DNA of 44,310 bases from an uncultured Victivallis sp. (GCA_944389935.1 CALXOE010000028.1:1-44310), one strand, 5' to 3'; shown: positions 34,889-43,203, counted from the first letter of the stretch. Notes: a model not told the origin generated them from the letters alone. Translations and numbers: made by a program.

Positions 34889-36058
34889 TCAGGAGGCGAT
34901 ATCGTCGGCGAGTTTTTTCACGAGCTCCTCCGTGAAATACTGCATGACAACCACATGAGAGTACTCCCCGGAGCAGGCCATGCACCAGCGGTGAACGACC
35001 TCCTCTTTCGGCCTCGGAAAATAGACCGTATTTGACCATGGATTCACATGCGGCTCGACGCCCCGTTCGCGCAGCGCTTCCACGAGACACTTCGTCATCG
35101 CCAGGATATGCTTTGCCTCCGCCCGGAATCCCTCCGGCTTCGTGGTCATGATCCGCCAGAAGAGCTTCAGCACGTCGAATCCGCTGCGCGAACAGCTGAT
35201 CGTCGGCATGACGATTCCCCCCAGATACGGAACCGTGAGCCGGTTCAGATGGGTGAGAATCTCTTTCCGGCAGACAAATACACCGGCCGGTTCGTTCAGC
35301 GCGAAGAACTTGTGCCCGGACACCGCCAGCGAATCGAAGCCCATCACCGCCTGATCGACCTGCTCGCGTGCCGCTGGATCGTCGAGCCACGGCAGATACC
35401 CTCCGAACAGCGCCACGTCGAGATGGCGGTAACTGGCCGGAGGATTGACTTCACGCAGCACCCGGTCGATCTCGCGCTGGTCGTCGATCGCACCCTTGAA
35501 TGTGCCGCCCACTGCGATCGCCACGAGCGCCGGCCGTTCCGGATCGAGCTGGCGGCGCAGGTCCTCAGCATCCATCCGTCCCGACGGGTGAACACCGATG
35601 ATCCGGGTTTCGATCCGCAGAATATCCCCGAGCTTCTGGACCGAGTAGTGCGCTTCCGAAGAGACGTAGAGGATCGGAGGTCGATCCGACTGCGCCTCGA
35701 GCGTCTTTCGCCCGAAGTAGAGGCCGTGCAGATTGCCGTCTGTCCCGCCGTTGGTCACGACCCCCCAGTGGTTGCCGTGAAACCCGAATGTTCCGGCGAT
35801 GAAGTCGATGACTTCCCGTTCAAACTCATCGACATGCAGCATGTCCCACGCCTCTTTGTAGGGGCTGCCGACGCTGATGAGTGTCGTATTGCACAACCCG
35901 GTTTCAAGGAGCCACTCGTAGAAACCGGTGAGATTGGTCTCCTGGTCAAACGGATACCCGGCCTGCAGATCCCGCCGGGCGACCAGCGAGTTCGCCGCGG
36001 CCGTCAGGCGCCGGAGGACTGCTTCATCCGGCTTTTTCTGTAAAATCACATCTTTCAT
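34889..36058 (-). CDS. PLP-dependent decarboxylase, histidine decarboxylase-like
   Basis: A 389-residue group II pyridoxal-phosphate enzyme. VVTNGGTDGNLHGLYFGRK, SSEAHYSVQKLGDILRI and GGTFKGAIDD match bacterial PLP-type histidine decarboxylases; the Schiff-base Lys is about residue 250 in AVSGHKFFALNEP, and AHYS provides the ring-stacking His. It would make histamine from histidine in the cytoplasm. No histidine/histamine antiporter is adjacent, which weakens an acid-resistance role. It has its own promoter and terminator, so it is a single-gene unit between dnaA and nusA. A related 2-oxo or amino-acid decarboxylase activity is possible. Confidence 0.8.
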   Translation of the reverse strand: MKDVILQKKPDEAVLRRLTAAANSLVARRDLQAGYPFDQETNLTGFYEWLLETGLCNTTLISVGSPYKEAWDMLHVDEFEREVIDFIAGTFGFHGNHWGVVTNGGTDGNLHGLYFGRKTLEAQSDRPPILYVSSEAHYSVQKLGDILRIETRIIGVHPSGRMDAEDLRRQLDPERPALVAIAVGGTFKGAIDDQREIDRVLREVNPPASYRHLDVALFGGYLPWLDDPAAREQVDQAVMGFDSLAVSGHKFFALNEPAGVFVCRKEILTHLNRLTVPYLGGIVMPTISCSRSGFDVLKLFWRIMTTKPEGFRAEAKHILAMTKCLVEALRERGVEPHVNPWSNTVYFPRPKEEVVHRWCMACSGEYSHVVVMQYFTEELVKKLADDIAS

Positions 36059-36091
36059 TTTTCTGATTCCTTAATTTCCGGAAGAAAATCT

Positions 36092-36119
36092 ACTATACCA
36101 TGCTTTGCGGGAAAGTCAA
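36092..36119 (-). promoter_or_regulatory. Putative promoter of the histidine decarboxylase-like gene
   Basis: Minus-strand TTGACT (36114-36119), 16-base spacer, TATAGT (36092-36097), about 34 bases before the ATG, with AAGGA in the leader. Confidence 0.6.
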
Positions 36120-36147
36120 TCGCGGCATAGCATCCCGCCCGGATAAC

Positions 36148-36178
36148 AAAAAGGGGAGAATGCACTGGGCACTCTCCC
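36148..36178 (-). terminator. Rho-independent terminator of dnaA
   Basis: Minus-strand GGGAGAGTGC (36169-36178) pairs with GCATTCTCCC (36154-36163) apart from one G-T pair; CTTTTTG follows (36148-36153). It is 20 bases after the dnaA stop. Confidence 0.85.
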
Positions 36179-36197
36179 GTCCGAATCGCTTTGCGGG

Positions 36198-37583
36198 TTA
36201 CTTTTTCTGGAGCTGTCGCCGGATCTGTGAGATGGCCCGCCGGATATTTTCATCGGAACTGGCCAGTGCCGGCACCTTTTTCTCCGCATGAAGCACCGTC
36301 GCGTGGTTGCGCCGGAAAGCGGTTCCCACCTCATTCGAGGAGTTCTGCGTAAGCTCCCGCGAAAGATACATCGCGATCATTCGCGGTTCGGCGATACCGC
36401 GGCTGCGTCTTTCGCCGAGCAGATCGGATATCTGCAGCCCGAAGTGGCTGGCCACCGTCTGTTGAATCTGTTCTATCGACAGATCCCGGGCGGAGGACTC
36501 CTGCGCCAGCTGGCTCTGGAGCAGTTCCTCGGCCTGTTCGATGCTGAGCAGCCCCTTGCCGCTGAACGAGGCGTAGGAGGCGAGCCGGATGAAAGCGCCG
36601 CGCAGACGCCGGACGTTGGAAGAGATGTTCTTCGCCAGAAACTCCAGCAGCGTATCATCCATGGTGTTCTGTACGAGTGTTTCGCTGCGCATCTGCTGCA
36701 GAATCGAGAGTCGCGCTTCGTACTCCGGCGGGCAGATCTCCGCAATCATACCCTGCTCAAACCGCGACTCGAGCTGTTTGTCGAGCTTCTCGATTTCGCA
36801 GGGCTGCCGGTCCGAAGTGAGCACGATCTGCTTGTCCCGGTTGTAAAACAGATTGAAAACATTGAAAAATTCGGTCTGCATCTGCTTTTTCCCGGAGAGC
36901 ATCTGGACATCGTCCACCAGCAGCACGTCGACTTTGCGCAGACGGTTGCGGAAAGAGTTCAAGTTCTTCTTCTCAAGAAGATTGTAATAGAACTCATTGA
37001 GCATCTCGTCGCACGTCATGAGACAAACTTCCGTCCGGCTCGACTTCTGACGCAATTCCGAGGCGATCGCGTGCAGCAGATGGGTCTTGCCGACACCGCT
37101 GACTCCGTACAGATACAGCGGGTTGTAACGTTTCCCGGGGGCGTCGGCCACCGCGCGCGCCGCCGAGTAGCCGCACCCGTTTTCCGTATCCACGATAAAG
37201 GTCTCGAACGTATGTTCGGAAAGGGTGTTCTGCTGATTTATGATTTTACGGATGGCGTTGTTCTTTTTCTGCGCAGTTTCCGCGGTTGCGCCTGCGGTTG
37301 CCGGAGCCGGTTCTTCCAGTACCGGTTCATGGCCGGGCTCGAGCCGGTAACCGTAGTTCTTTCCGTCGATATCCGACAGCGCTTCTGTCAGCAGGTCGGC
37401 ATATTGATCTTCGATGATGCTGGCAAAAAAATCGTCCGAAACTCCGAGTGTGAGAGTTTCTCCCTCCAGCTTCAGTGGAGTGATTTTCTGAAACCACTGA
37501 CGGAACAAATGCTCATTTTGTTCCTGCAGACGGTTTGCGGCTACCACCCAGATGTTTGCCGCACAACACTCTTGCGAATCCAT
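36198..37583 (-). CDS. dnaA: Chromosomal replication initiator protein DnaA
   Basis: A 461-residue AAA+ initiator. Domain I occupies residues 1-90 (LFRQWFQKITPLKLEGETLTL). Domain III has Walker A GVSGVGKTHLLHAIA, Walker B VDVLLVDDVQML and the sensor/arginine-finger region QLESRFEQGM. Domain IV ends with YLSRELTQNSSNEVGTAFRRNHATVLHA. Compared with the usual AFGGRDHTTVLHA signature, one residue is missing and Asp-His-Thr-Thr reads Asn-His-Ala-Thr, within the part that reads DnaA boxes. The start follows AAGGA. It marks the probable replication origin region. Confidence 0.97.
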   Translation of the reverse strand: MDSQECCAANIWVVAANRLQEQNEHLFRQWFQKITPLKLEGETLTLGVSDDFFASIIEDQYADLLTEALSDIDGKNYGYRLEPGHEPVLEEPAPATAGATAETAQKKNNAIRKIINQQNTLSEHTFETFIVDTENGCGYSAARAVADAPGKRYNPLYLYGVSGVGKTHLLHAIASELRQKSSRTEVCLMTCDEMLNEFYYNLLEKKNLNSFRNRLRKVDVLLVDDVQMLSGKKQMQTEFFNVFNLFYNRDKQIVLTSDRQPCEIEKLDKQLESRFEQGMIAEICPPEYEARLSILQQMRSETLVQNTMDDTLLEFLAKNISSNVRRLRGAFIRLASYASFSGKGLLSIEQAEELLQSQLAQESSARDLSIEQIQQTVASHFGLQISDLLGERRSRGIAEPRMIAMYLSRELTQNSSNEVGTAFRRNHATVLHAEKKVPALASSDENIRRAISQIRRQLQKK

Positions 37584-38023
37584 AAGTCCTTATACCTGTG
37601 TTTGTTACTTTAAGCCCATTTCAAAAACATCCGCTTCGGCATCCCGGATGGCGACTGCCTTTCAGATGGACTCAAAACGTTTCCCGGCCGATCGGCCTGC
37701 TTTCGACGGAACGCGGCGGGCGGAGGGTGGTCCGTTTGGAGAAACCCCGCTCTTCCGCGCCGGAAAGATCCCCTCCCGACCGGATGACAATCATTGACAA
37801 CTCATCAACAAGTTATTAACAACCCCCCCCGTTTCACCCGGGGGACTACAGAGGACAATGTAGCCGTGATATCCGGATAATTCAAATGATTTTTGCGATC
37901 TTTTCCATAAAAAAAGTTGAAAAAATGACTTGACAAAACCGGGAAGTGGAGCTCCCGACAGAGACGCAAAAAAGGCCGGAAAACGGCAGTTTCCGACCCA
38001 TGAACGAGTTATGGAAAAGTTCA
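37584..38023. other. Gene-free strip upstream of dnaA, candidate replication origin
   Basis: This 440-base interval holds no convincing gene. It has ATCAACA (37804-37810) and TTATTAACA (37813-37821) next to a run of eight C, and the word CTTTTCCATAA occurs around 37900 and, in inverted orientation, near 38010. AT-rich stretches (ATAAAAAAAGTTGAAAAAAT) lie close by. A position beside dnaA, AT-rich tracts and repeated DnaA-box-like words are usual oriC features; the exact origin is not proven. Confidence 0.5.
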
Positions 38024-39361
38024 TCAAAAACCGACTGAATCGATAATCATTCTTATTTTTGTCACCTCTTCCGGCCAGTCGCTGACGTTCTCGAAACGAG
38101 CCGGCGTGAAACGTTCGCCGAGTTGTGCATAAAAGGCGTTCCTCTTAAGGCGGCCCGGCAGCTCCCGCTGCGCCCAGTCGCTGAGATAGCCGCGTCCGAG
38201 TTTTGAAAAGAGCGTGTGACCGGCGAGAATCCGGGCGCCATGAGCGAAGGTCGCGGCATGTTTGCGGAGCGGTTCGGCGTTGATGTCGTCGACGAGTTTC
38301 TGTCCGGGGGCATTCATCTCCGTGCCGATGATGACCGGCAGATCGCGCTCTTCGCAGGCGGCGATGACGCGGTCGAGTTCCGCAATGCAGCGGGCGCTGC
38401 CGAGATTGCGGTCCGGAATGATGTTCAGCATGGCGGCGCCTTTCTCCTGATGCAGGTCGAGCAGGCGGTCCACGTCGGCTTCGCCGGCCGAGAGTCCATG
38501 CAGCCAGGCGATCGCCGGAATCGCGCCGCACGAGATGACGAACTCATTGAATGCCTCGAGCGTCGGAAACGAGTCCGGTGTCGGCATGATGTAGCCGGCT
38601 CCGCCGAGTTTCATCGTCACGGAACGGATCTTCGCTTCGAGCCTCACCGGATCGTCGATCAGTTTTTCGGCATCTTCGGTCGGGAGTTTGAGTTTTCCGC
38701 TCCAGAACTCCGCGCGGGCCGCCCGGGTCGGGAACATCTGCCCGGCCTTTTCGCGATAAGCCTGGCAGAGGTGACGTTCGGTCGCATTTCCTGCCGGAGT
38801 CAGGGGGAGAACGTCCGTTTCAAAGTCGAGCCGAAGCGGATCGAGTTCGGTGTTGACCAGAGCGCAAACCAATTCGACGCGCGCGCGTGCGGTCGCGCGA
38901 AGCGTGTGCGCAAACTCTTTCGCACAGGGGGGGAGGGTTCCGGACGTGAAGCCGAGTCCGAGATGATAGGCAACGCCCGGTTCCCCGGGGGAGTTGATCG
39001 CCATGTCCGCAAGTTCTTTCACGAATACGCGCGTCTCGATTCCGCAGGAGTAGTTGATGTCGAGCTGTTCGGCGCACGAGCGGAACTCATCGACTGCGTC
39101 GAGCACGTCGAAGTCGATGATCCCCGCAGCCAGCCATCCCGACTTGCGAGCGAGATAGGCGATTTCCGCCGGAGTGAAACCGTACCCGTTGTAGCTGTAA
39201 CAGGTGTGGCAGTGCATATTGTGCAGCAATCCCGGCGGGTCCGACGGGAGCTGTCGATTCCGGCAGAGGGAAGCGATCTCCGCCATAGCGTTCCGGCGCA
39301 CCGTGCGGTCGCGGGAGTTGAGTTCCTGTTCCAGCGGCTTGAGCTCCTCTTTGCTGATCAT
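38024..39361 (-). CDS. PHP-domain-like protein with altered metal site
   Basis: A 445-residue cytoplasmic protein. NMHCHTCYSYNGYGFTPAEIAYLARKSG is the first PHP (polymerase and histidinol phosphatase) motif; the second, normally D-H-D, reads AGIIDFDVLDAV, so one His ligand is replaced by Phe. Later blocks are GIETRVFVKEL, AIAWLHGLSAGEADVDRLL and PVIIGTEMNAPG. The N-terminal 45 residues are helical and highly charged. PHP proteins are metal-dependent phosphoesterases; the substrate here is unknown and activity may be changed. ATG 39361 has AAGGAG six bases upstream, better than ATG 39367. It lies just upstream of the origin strip. Confidence 0.75.
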   Translation of the reverse strand: MISKEELKPLEQELNSRDRTVRRNAMAEIASLCRNRQLPSDPPGLLHNMHCHTCYSYNGYGFTPAEIAYLARKSGWLAAGIIDFDVLDAVDEFRSCAEQLDINYSCGIETRVFVKELADMAINSPGEPGVAYHLGLGFTSGTLPPCAKEFAHTLRATARARVELVCALVNTELDPLRLDFETDVLPLTPAGNATERHLCQAYREKAGQMFPTRAARAEFWSGKLKLPTEDAEKLIDDPVRLEAKIRSVTMKLGGAGYIMPTPDSFPTLEAFNEFVISCGAIPAIAWLHGLSAGEADVDRLLDLHQEKGAAMLNIIPDRNLGSARCIAELDRVIAACEERDLPVIIGTEMNAPGQKLVDDINAEPLRKHAATFAHGARILAGHTLFSKLGRGYLSDWAQRELPGRLKRNAFYAQLGERFTPARFENVSDWPEEVTKIRMIIDSVGF

Positions 39362-39413
39362 CGGCATCTCCTTGAATCTGTCGGATTGTGATTGAAAAAC
39401 ATCTCTTAATGGT

Positions 39414-39441
39414 AATATAATGAATCTCGCAGGGGTTTCAA
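39414..39441 (-). promoter_or_regulatory. Putative promoter of the PHP-like gene
   Basis: Minus-strand TTGAAA (39436-39441), 16-base spacer, TATATT (39414-39419), about 53 bases before the ATG. Divergent from the Fur/PerR promoter. Confidence 0.55.
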
Positions 39442-39474
39442 ATCGCAATTTCGGGTATTTTGGCAAAATATTAC

Positions 39475-39502
39475 TTGCATCCGTCCGCGGGAGCTGTATA
39501 TT
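39475..39502 (+). promoter_or_regulatory. Putative promoter of the oxidative-stress operon
   Basis: Plus-strand TTGCAT (39475-39480), 16-base spacer, TATATT (39497-39502). The Fur/PerR-type operator-like sequence begins at its -10 box. Confidence 0.55.
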
Positions 39503-39523
39503 ATAACTTAAGGAATGATTATC
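39501..39523. promoter_or_regulatory. Candidate Fur/PerR operator overlapping the start of the operon
   Basis: TTATAA (39501-39506) and AATGATTATC (39514-39523) form an imperfect AT-rich inverted array. Read on the minus strand the second part is GATAATCATT, identical to ten bases of the Fur box. It would sit at the transcription start of the Fur/PerR gene, consistent with self-repression. Confidence 0.45.
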
Positions 39524-39544
39524 AAAAATTTGTTCAGGAGGAAG

Positions 39545-39955
39545 ATGAACAGAACGGCACAGAGAGAGGCGATTCTCAAAGAGCTGCGCTCGGTTACGAC
39601 TCATCCGACCGCGGATGAGTTGTATACGATGCTGCGGGTGAAGATGCCTGCCATCAGTCTCGGGACGGTTTACCGGAATCTCGAGCAGATGTCGCAGGCG
39701 GGAATCGTCAGAAAACTGGAAACCGCCGGAAAGCAGAAGCGGTTTGACGGGGATCTGTCGGATCATCACCATGTTCGCTGTCCGATTTGCGGAGCGGTCC
39801 GGGATGTTTCTCCGGAGGCGTTTGACGGAATCAACCGTCAGATCCGTTCGGTCATGCGTGATCTGGGATGTGATTCGTTTTATCTGGAACTCAGCGGCAA
39901 GTGCCGCAAATGCAGCAGAATCAAAGAGTCAGGAGGAGAAGATGCAGAAGCGTGA
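39545..39955 (+). CDS. Fur-family metal/peroxide regulator, PerR-like
   Basis: A 136-residue winged-helix repressor. [28 protein letters not shown] and [18 protein letters not shown] form the DNA-binding domain. [17 protein letters not shown] and CRKC supply regulatory and structural metal ligands (two CxxC pairs for zinc, as in PerR). It heads an operon with superoxide reductase, flavodiiron protein and rubredoxin, so a peroxide or O2 response (PerR) is more likely than iron-uptake control. ATG 39545 with AGGAGG is preferred to ATG 39515. Its stop overlaps the next start by 14 bases. Confidence 0.88.
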   Translation: MNRTAQREAILKELRSVTTHPTADELYTMLRVKMPAISLGTVYRNLEQMSQAGIVRKLETAGKQKRFDGDLSDHHHVRCPICGAVRDVSPEAFDGINRQIRSVMRDLGCDSFYLELSGKCRKCSRIKESGGEDAEA

Positions 39956-40319
39956 AATGTACAAGTGTGCGAAGTGTGGCATGGTCATTGAGGTGCTCGA
40001 TACGGGTTGTGGTATCGCTCCGCAGTGCTGTGGCGAGGAGATGAAGCTTCTGGTCGCCGGCAGTGTTGACGGCGCCCGCGAGAAGCATGTTCCCGTGATC
40101 GAGGAGCAGGGGGACGGCATCCTCGTGAAAGTCGGCGAGATTCCGCATCCGATGGAGGAGAAGCACTACATCGAGTGGATCGAGGTTGACAATGGGAACT
40201 ATGTGAACCGCTATTTTCTGAAGCCGGGCGACAAGCCGCAGGCCGCGTTCTATGTGCCGAATCAGCCCGGTCTCGTTGCGCGTGAATACTGCAATCTGCA
40301 CGGTCTCTGGAAGAAATAA
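39942..40319 (+). CDS. Superoxide reductase (desulfoferrodoxin, two-iron type)
   Basis: A 125-residue protein. The N-terminal desulforedoxin centre has [13 protein letters not shown] and the adjacent Cys pair in PQCCGEEM. The catalytic Fe(His)4Cys centre is formed by [23 protein letters not shown] and the terminal [10 protein letters not shown]. It reduces superoxide to hydrogen peroxide without releasing O2, a typical anaerobe defence, taking electrons from rubredoxin (encoded at 41677). AGGAGGAG precedes the start inside the end of the Fur/PerR gene. Confidence 0.95.
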   Translation: MQKREMYKCAKCGMVIEVLDTGCGIAPQCCGEEMKLLVAGSVDGAREKHVPVIEEQGDGILVKVGEIPHPMEEKHYIEWIEVDNGNYVNRYFLKPGDKPQAAFYVPNQPGLVAREYCNLHGLWKK

Positions 40320-40339
40320 TCGGAAAAAAACGGGATCTG

Positions 40340-40375
40340 ACGCCGGAAAGGGCTGGAAACGGCTGTTTCCGGCGT
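40340..40375 (+). terminator. Stem-loop between superoxide reductase and flavodiiron genes
   Basis: Arms ACGCCGGAAA (40340-40349) and TTTCCGGCGT (40366-40375) pair perfectly; the following bases (TATATTTCTATAA) are only moderately U-rich. It may terminate partly and lower expression of the downstream genes, or process the transcript. Confidence 0.55.
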
Positions 40376-40439
40376 TATATTTCTATAAGCATACGATCAG
40401 AGAAGAATTATCACGCAAGCTGCGGAGAGAGTCGGAAAG

Positions 40440-41651
40440 ATGGAAGAGTATTTCAAAGCGGTAAAGATCACCGAAAAAGTTTACTGGGTCGGAGCGATCG
40501 ACTGGTCGGTCCGGAATTTTCACGGATACGAGACGGGGCGCGGTTCGACTTACAACGCATTTCTCGTGCTCGATGAGAAGATCACGCTGATCGACACGGT
40601 CAAGGCGCCGTTCGTTCCGGAGATGCTTGCGCGGATCCGTTCCGTAATCGGAGATGTGACGAAAGTCGATTATGTGGTTTCCAACCATGCAGAACCGGAC
40701 CACTCCGGCGGTCTTCCGGCGACAGTGGCGGCGGTCAAGCCTGAAAAGGTGTTCGCCTCGGCGATCGGCCACAAGACGCTCATGGCTTACTATGGCGATC
40801 TCGGCGTGATTCCGGTGAAGAACGGGGAGGCAATCAACCTCGGCAGGAGCAATCTCGCTTTTGTGGAAACGAAGATGCTGCACTGGCCGGACAGCATGGT
40901 CTCGTATCTGGATACCGAAAAAGTGCTTTTCTCGCAGGATGCGTTCGGCATGCACCTTGCCGGCAGCGGGCGGTTCGGAGAGGATTATCCGCAGTTCGTG
41001 CTCGATTATGAGGCGCGGAAGTATTTTGCGAACATTCTGAATCATCTTTCGCCGAAAGTTCTCGATCTGCTCGATGCGCTTCCGGGTTTGAATCTCGATA
41101 TTCAGATCGTGGCGCCGGATCATGGTCCGGTGTGGCGTCGTCCTGAGGATATCGCGTGGATCATCAATCTTTACCGCGAGTGCGCGTTGCAGGCGCCCAG
41201 GGCGCATGCGGTTGTGGCGTTCGCTTCGATGTGGCACTCGACCGAGCGCCTTGCCGAGGCGTTGTCGGACGGAATCCGTGCCGCGGGCGTCGAGGTCAAG
41301 CTCATGGATCTGCAGGTGAACGACCGCAGCGCGGTTATGACCGAAGTTGCGAACAGCGGACTTATGGCGTTCGGTGCGCCGACCATGAACAATCAGATGT
41401 TTCCGGCGATGGCGGACACGCTCTGCTATGTGAAAGGGTTGCGTCCGAAGAACAAGCTCGGCTTCGCGTTCGGCTCCTATGGCTGGAGCGGGGAGGGCGG
41501 CAAACAGATCAAGGCGGTGCTCGATGAGATCGGCGCAGAGCAGCCGCAGGAGTTGTTCCAGGTCAAGTATATGCCGACTTCGGAGGATCTGAAGAAGATC
41601 CATGAAATCGGAGAAAGCCTCGGCCGGTCTTTGCTGGACCGGGTGAAATAA
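40440..41651 (+). CDS. Flavodiiron protein (A-type flavoprotein, rubredoxin:O2 oxidoreductase)
   Basis: A 403-residue soluble enzyme that reduces O2 to water (or NO to N2O). The metallo-beta-lactamase-like half has the diiron ligands in [13 protein letters not shown] and later LFSQDAFG and APDHGPVW. The C-terminal flavodoxin half (from [21 protein letters not shown]) binds FMN, with [13 protein letters not shown] and [11 protein letters not shown] as the other FMN loops. It lies in front of a rubredoxin gene, its natural electron donor. A ribosome site GTCGGAAAG precedes the ATG. Confidence 0.95.
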   Translation: MEEYFKAVKITEKVYWVGAIDWSVRNFHGYETGRGSTYNAFLVLDEKITLIDTVKAPFVPEMLARIRSVIGDVTKVDYVVSNHAEPDHSGGLPATVAAVKPEKVFASAIGHKTLMAYYGDLGVIPVKNGEAINLGRSNLAFVETKMLHWPDSMVSYLDTEKVLFSQDAFGMHLAGSGRFGEDYPQFVLDYEARKYFANILNHLSPKVLDLLDALPGLNLDIQIVAPDHGPVWRRPEDIAWIINLYRECALQAPRAHAVVAFASMWHSTERLAEALSDGIRAAGVEVKLMDLQVNDRSAVMTEVANSGLMAFGAPTMNNQMFPAMADTLCYVKGLRPKNKLGFAFGSYGWSGEGGKQIKAVLDEIGAEQPQELFQVKYMPTSEDLKKIHEIGESLGRSLLDRVK

Positions 41652-41676
41652 GAGACTCAAGGTAGGAGAAATGCAA

Positions 41677-41838
41677 ATGAAGAAGTATGTGTGTGATGTC
41701 TGCGGCTATGTGTATGACCCGGCAGTCGGCGATCCGGATAACGGAATCGCGGCGGGAACCGCGTTCGAGGCGCTGCCCGAGGATTGGGTCTGCCCGGAGT
41801 GCGGGGCCGGCAAGAGCGAATTCTCGCCGATGGAGTGA
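41677..41838 (+). CDS. Rubredoxin
   Basis: A 53-residue iron protein. [20 protein letters not shown] and [17 protein letters not shown] hold the two CxxCG knuckles that bind one iron; the pattern [18 protein letters not shown] between them is standard. It would carry electrons to both the superoxide reductase and the flavodiiron protein. ATG 41677, 8 bases after AGGAG, is preferred to ATG 41671. It follows the flavodiiron gene by 25 bases. Confidence 0.97.
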   Translation: MKKYVCDVCGYVYDPAVGDPDNGIAAGTAFEALPEDWVCPECGAGKSEFSPME

Positions 41839-41864
41839 GCCGCTTGCGGCAGAGGGGGACAGGC

Positions 41865-42233
41865 ATGGGTGATTTCCGCAGGATAGTTCTGTTGTTTGCC
41901 GCGGCGTTCCTGATCGGGACGGCGGTTTCCGGCTGTTCTTCGATGCCGTGGAACGAGGCGGCGCGGAATATCGAAAATTCAAAACGTCTCCGGATCGGCA
42001 TGACCAAGGCTGAAGTGCTTGAGGTGATGGGGAATCCGGTTTCAGATGAGACTTTTTCGACTCCGGATGTCTGGTACTATTTTGTCCAGTCGGTCTGGAT
42101 GGACGGCCTCACGACTCAGGATGAGTGCATGCCGCTCGTTTTTGAGGACGGCAGACTTGTCGGCTGGGGTAATCCGTTTTACACAAAATACCGGATCGAA
42201 AAGAAGATGGGCGGAAAGAAACTGGAGTTGTAA
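41865..42233 (+). CDS. Small lipoprotein with BamE/SmpA-like domain
   Basis: A 122-residue lipoprotein. The signal FRRIVLLFAAAFLIGTAVSGC ends in a lipobox Cys. The mature part, KRLRIGMTKAEVLEVMGNPV followed by DVWYYFVQSVW, has the helix-turn and strands of the SmpA/OmlA (BamE-like) fold used in envelope assembly proteins. Its function here is unknown. It is the last gene of the oxidative-stress operon, 26 bases after rubredoxin, and is followed by a terminator. GAGGGGGA precedes the start. Confidence 0.8.
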   Translation: MGDFRRIVLLFAAAFLIGTAVSGCSSMPWNEAARNIENSKRLRIGMTKAEVLEVMGNPVSDETFSTPDVWYYFVQSVWMDGLTTQDECMPLVFEDGRLVGWGNPFYTKYRIEKKMGGKKLEL

Positions 42234-42258
42234 CTCTCCCCTGTCCAGTGAAAACAGA

Positions 42259-42285
42259 GGCGGCTGGTGACGGCCGCCTTTTTTT
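42259..42285 (+). terminator. Rho-independent terminator of the oxidative-stress operon
   Basis: Stem GGCGGC (42259-42264) / GCCGCC (42273-42278) followed directly by seven T residues, 25 bases after the lipoprotein stop. The stop codon of the convergent minus-strand gene lies in its T-run. Confidence 0.88.
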
Positions 42286-42669
42286 ATCGGCGTCGACTGG
42301 CGAGGCGGCAGGAAGCAACTCCGGCGCCGCCGGCTGCGATCAGCAGCGCTGTCGGCGCTGGAATCATCTCCGGAATGCCTTGCAGTGCGGCTGCGGTCAG
42401 AGCGAGAAGTGCGAATAAGCCGGATATACCGCTCCAGGTGAACATGAGGATAAGTTGTGCCCGTATTGACGTATGGTTCAGCAGCAGGTAGATTCCCGCG
42501 CACATGGCGGCGACCGCCCAGGAAATTCCCCAGACGATCAATGCGGGCGGGGAGAACGGCCGCCCGGACCGCCCAGAAAACAGAAAATTCCCCAGACCAA
42601 GGCCGCGCTTCCGGCCAGAAACGGGATTCCCGAGAGAATCCGGAGCGTGATTGAAATCGTTCGCGTCAT
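42284..42669 (-). pseudogene. Small membrane protein gene with an apparent frameshift
   Basis: ATG 42669 follows a strong GGGAGG site and an excellent promoter, and reads MTRTISITLRILSGIPFLAG, a first membrane helix. The frame then stops (TGA, about 42541) just after RSPRPH. In the -1 frame, from about 42550, ALIVWGISWAVAAM continues through three more hydrophobic helices to the stop at 42284. Joined, the two parts make a four-helix protein of about 127 residues. The change occurs in a CCCCGCCCGC tract, so it could be a mutation, an assembly error or a programmed -1 shift. No family is recognised. Confidence 0.6.
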
Positions 42670-42692
42670 CGGAATATCCTCCCTTTTCCCTT

Positions 42693-42721
42693 ACTATACC
42701 ACCCGGTTCGGAGTTTGTCAA
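42693..42721 (-). promoter_or_regulatory. Near-consensus promoter of the frameshifted membrane gene
   Basis: Minus-strand TTGACA (42716-42721), exactly 17 bases, TATAGT (42693-42698), 24 bases before the ATG. The best sigma-70-type promoter in the window. Confidence 0.7.
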
Positions 42722-42817
42722 CACAAATCGGCATGTTGCTTAACTTGAGCCAATTTCAAAAAGATGATAACGTCCGGAAAAGTGACCAAACTCTAACCAA
42801 CGAAAGGAAAACAGGCC

Positions 42818-43066
42818 ATGGAAAATGTAGCGCAGGAAAACGAAATGTACTTCCCGTATGAGTACTGGAGCCGGTTGCGGACAAATAACGGTCTCGAACG
42901 CATCATGAAAGAGATTCACCGCCGTACCCGGATTGTCGGCAGCTTTCCGGATGGGAACTCGGCTATGATGCTGGTCGGAACCGGACTCAGACAAATTTCC
43001 ACGACAAAATGGGGCTCTCGGCAGTACATGAATACTTGCAAACTTTACGAAAACGGTATAAGGTAA
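42818..43066 (+). pseudogene. IS256-family transposase, C-terminal fragment
   Basis: An 82-codon frame encodes YEYWSRLRTNNGLERIMKEI, RRTRIVGSFPDGNSAMMLVG and KWGSRQYMN, the C-terminal blocks of IS256/Mutator-type transposases. The catalytic DDE core and all of the N-terminus are missing, and the DNA in front (42722-42817) carries no transposase sequence. It is followed by the element's right end (to 43203). The ATG with AAGGA-like sequence upstream would allow translation, but as a remnant. Confidence 0.85.
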
Positions 43067-43089
43067 AAAACGGGAGGCTCCGCCTGCGC

Positions 43090-43203
43090 AACCGACCTGC
43101 TCCTCCGGAGCTCTCTGGTCGGTCGGTTGCTTCGGCTGCGCCAACTCACGTTTGTCATCTGTAATCGCTCAGAAACAAATGTGCGCAAAATTTCGGACAC
43201 AAC
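43090..43203 (+). repeat. IS256-type right end, copy 2
   Basis: About 114 bases that match 44093-44200 along most of their length and, at the distal 58 bases, also 552-610. The outer end read inwards is GTGTCCGAAATTTTGCGCAC, of the type found at IS256-family termini. A hairpin (CAACCGACC near 43091 with GGTCGGTTG near 43123) lies just after the transposase remnant. Confidence 0.8.

Noticed and set aside
37791..38027. 78-codon minus-strand frame upstream of dnaA
   Set aside because: No ribosome site of quality, low-complexity content and position in the candidate origin strip; overlaps the end of the PHP-like gene.
40252..40464. 70-codon plus-strand frame between superoxide reductase and flavodiiron genes
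   Set aside because: Overlaps both certain genes out of frame and runs through the stem-loop.
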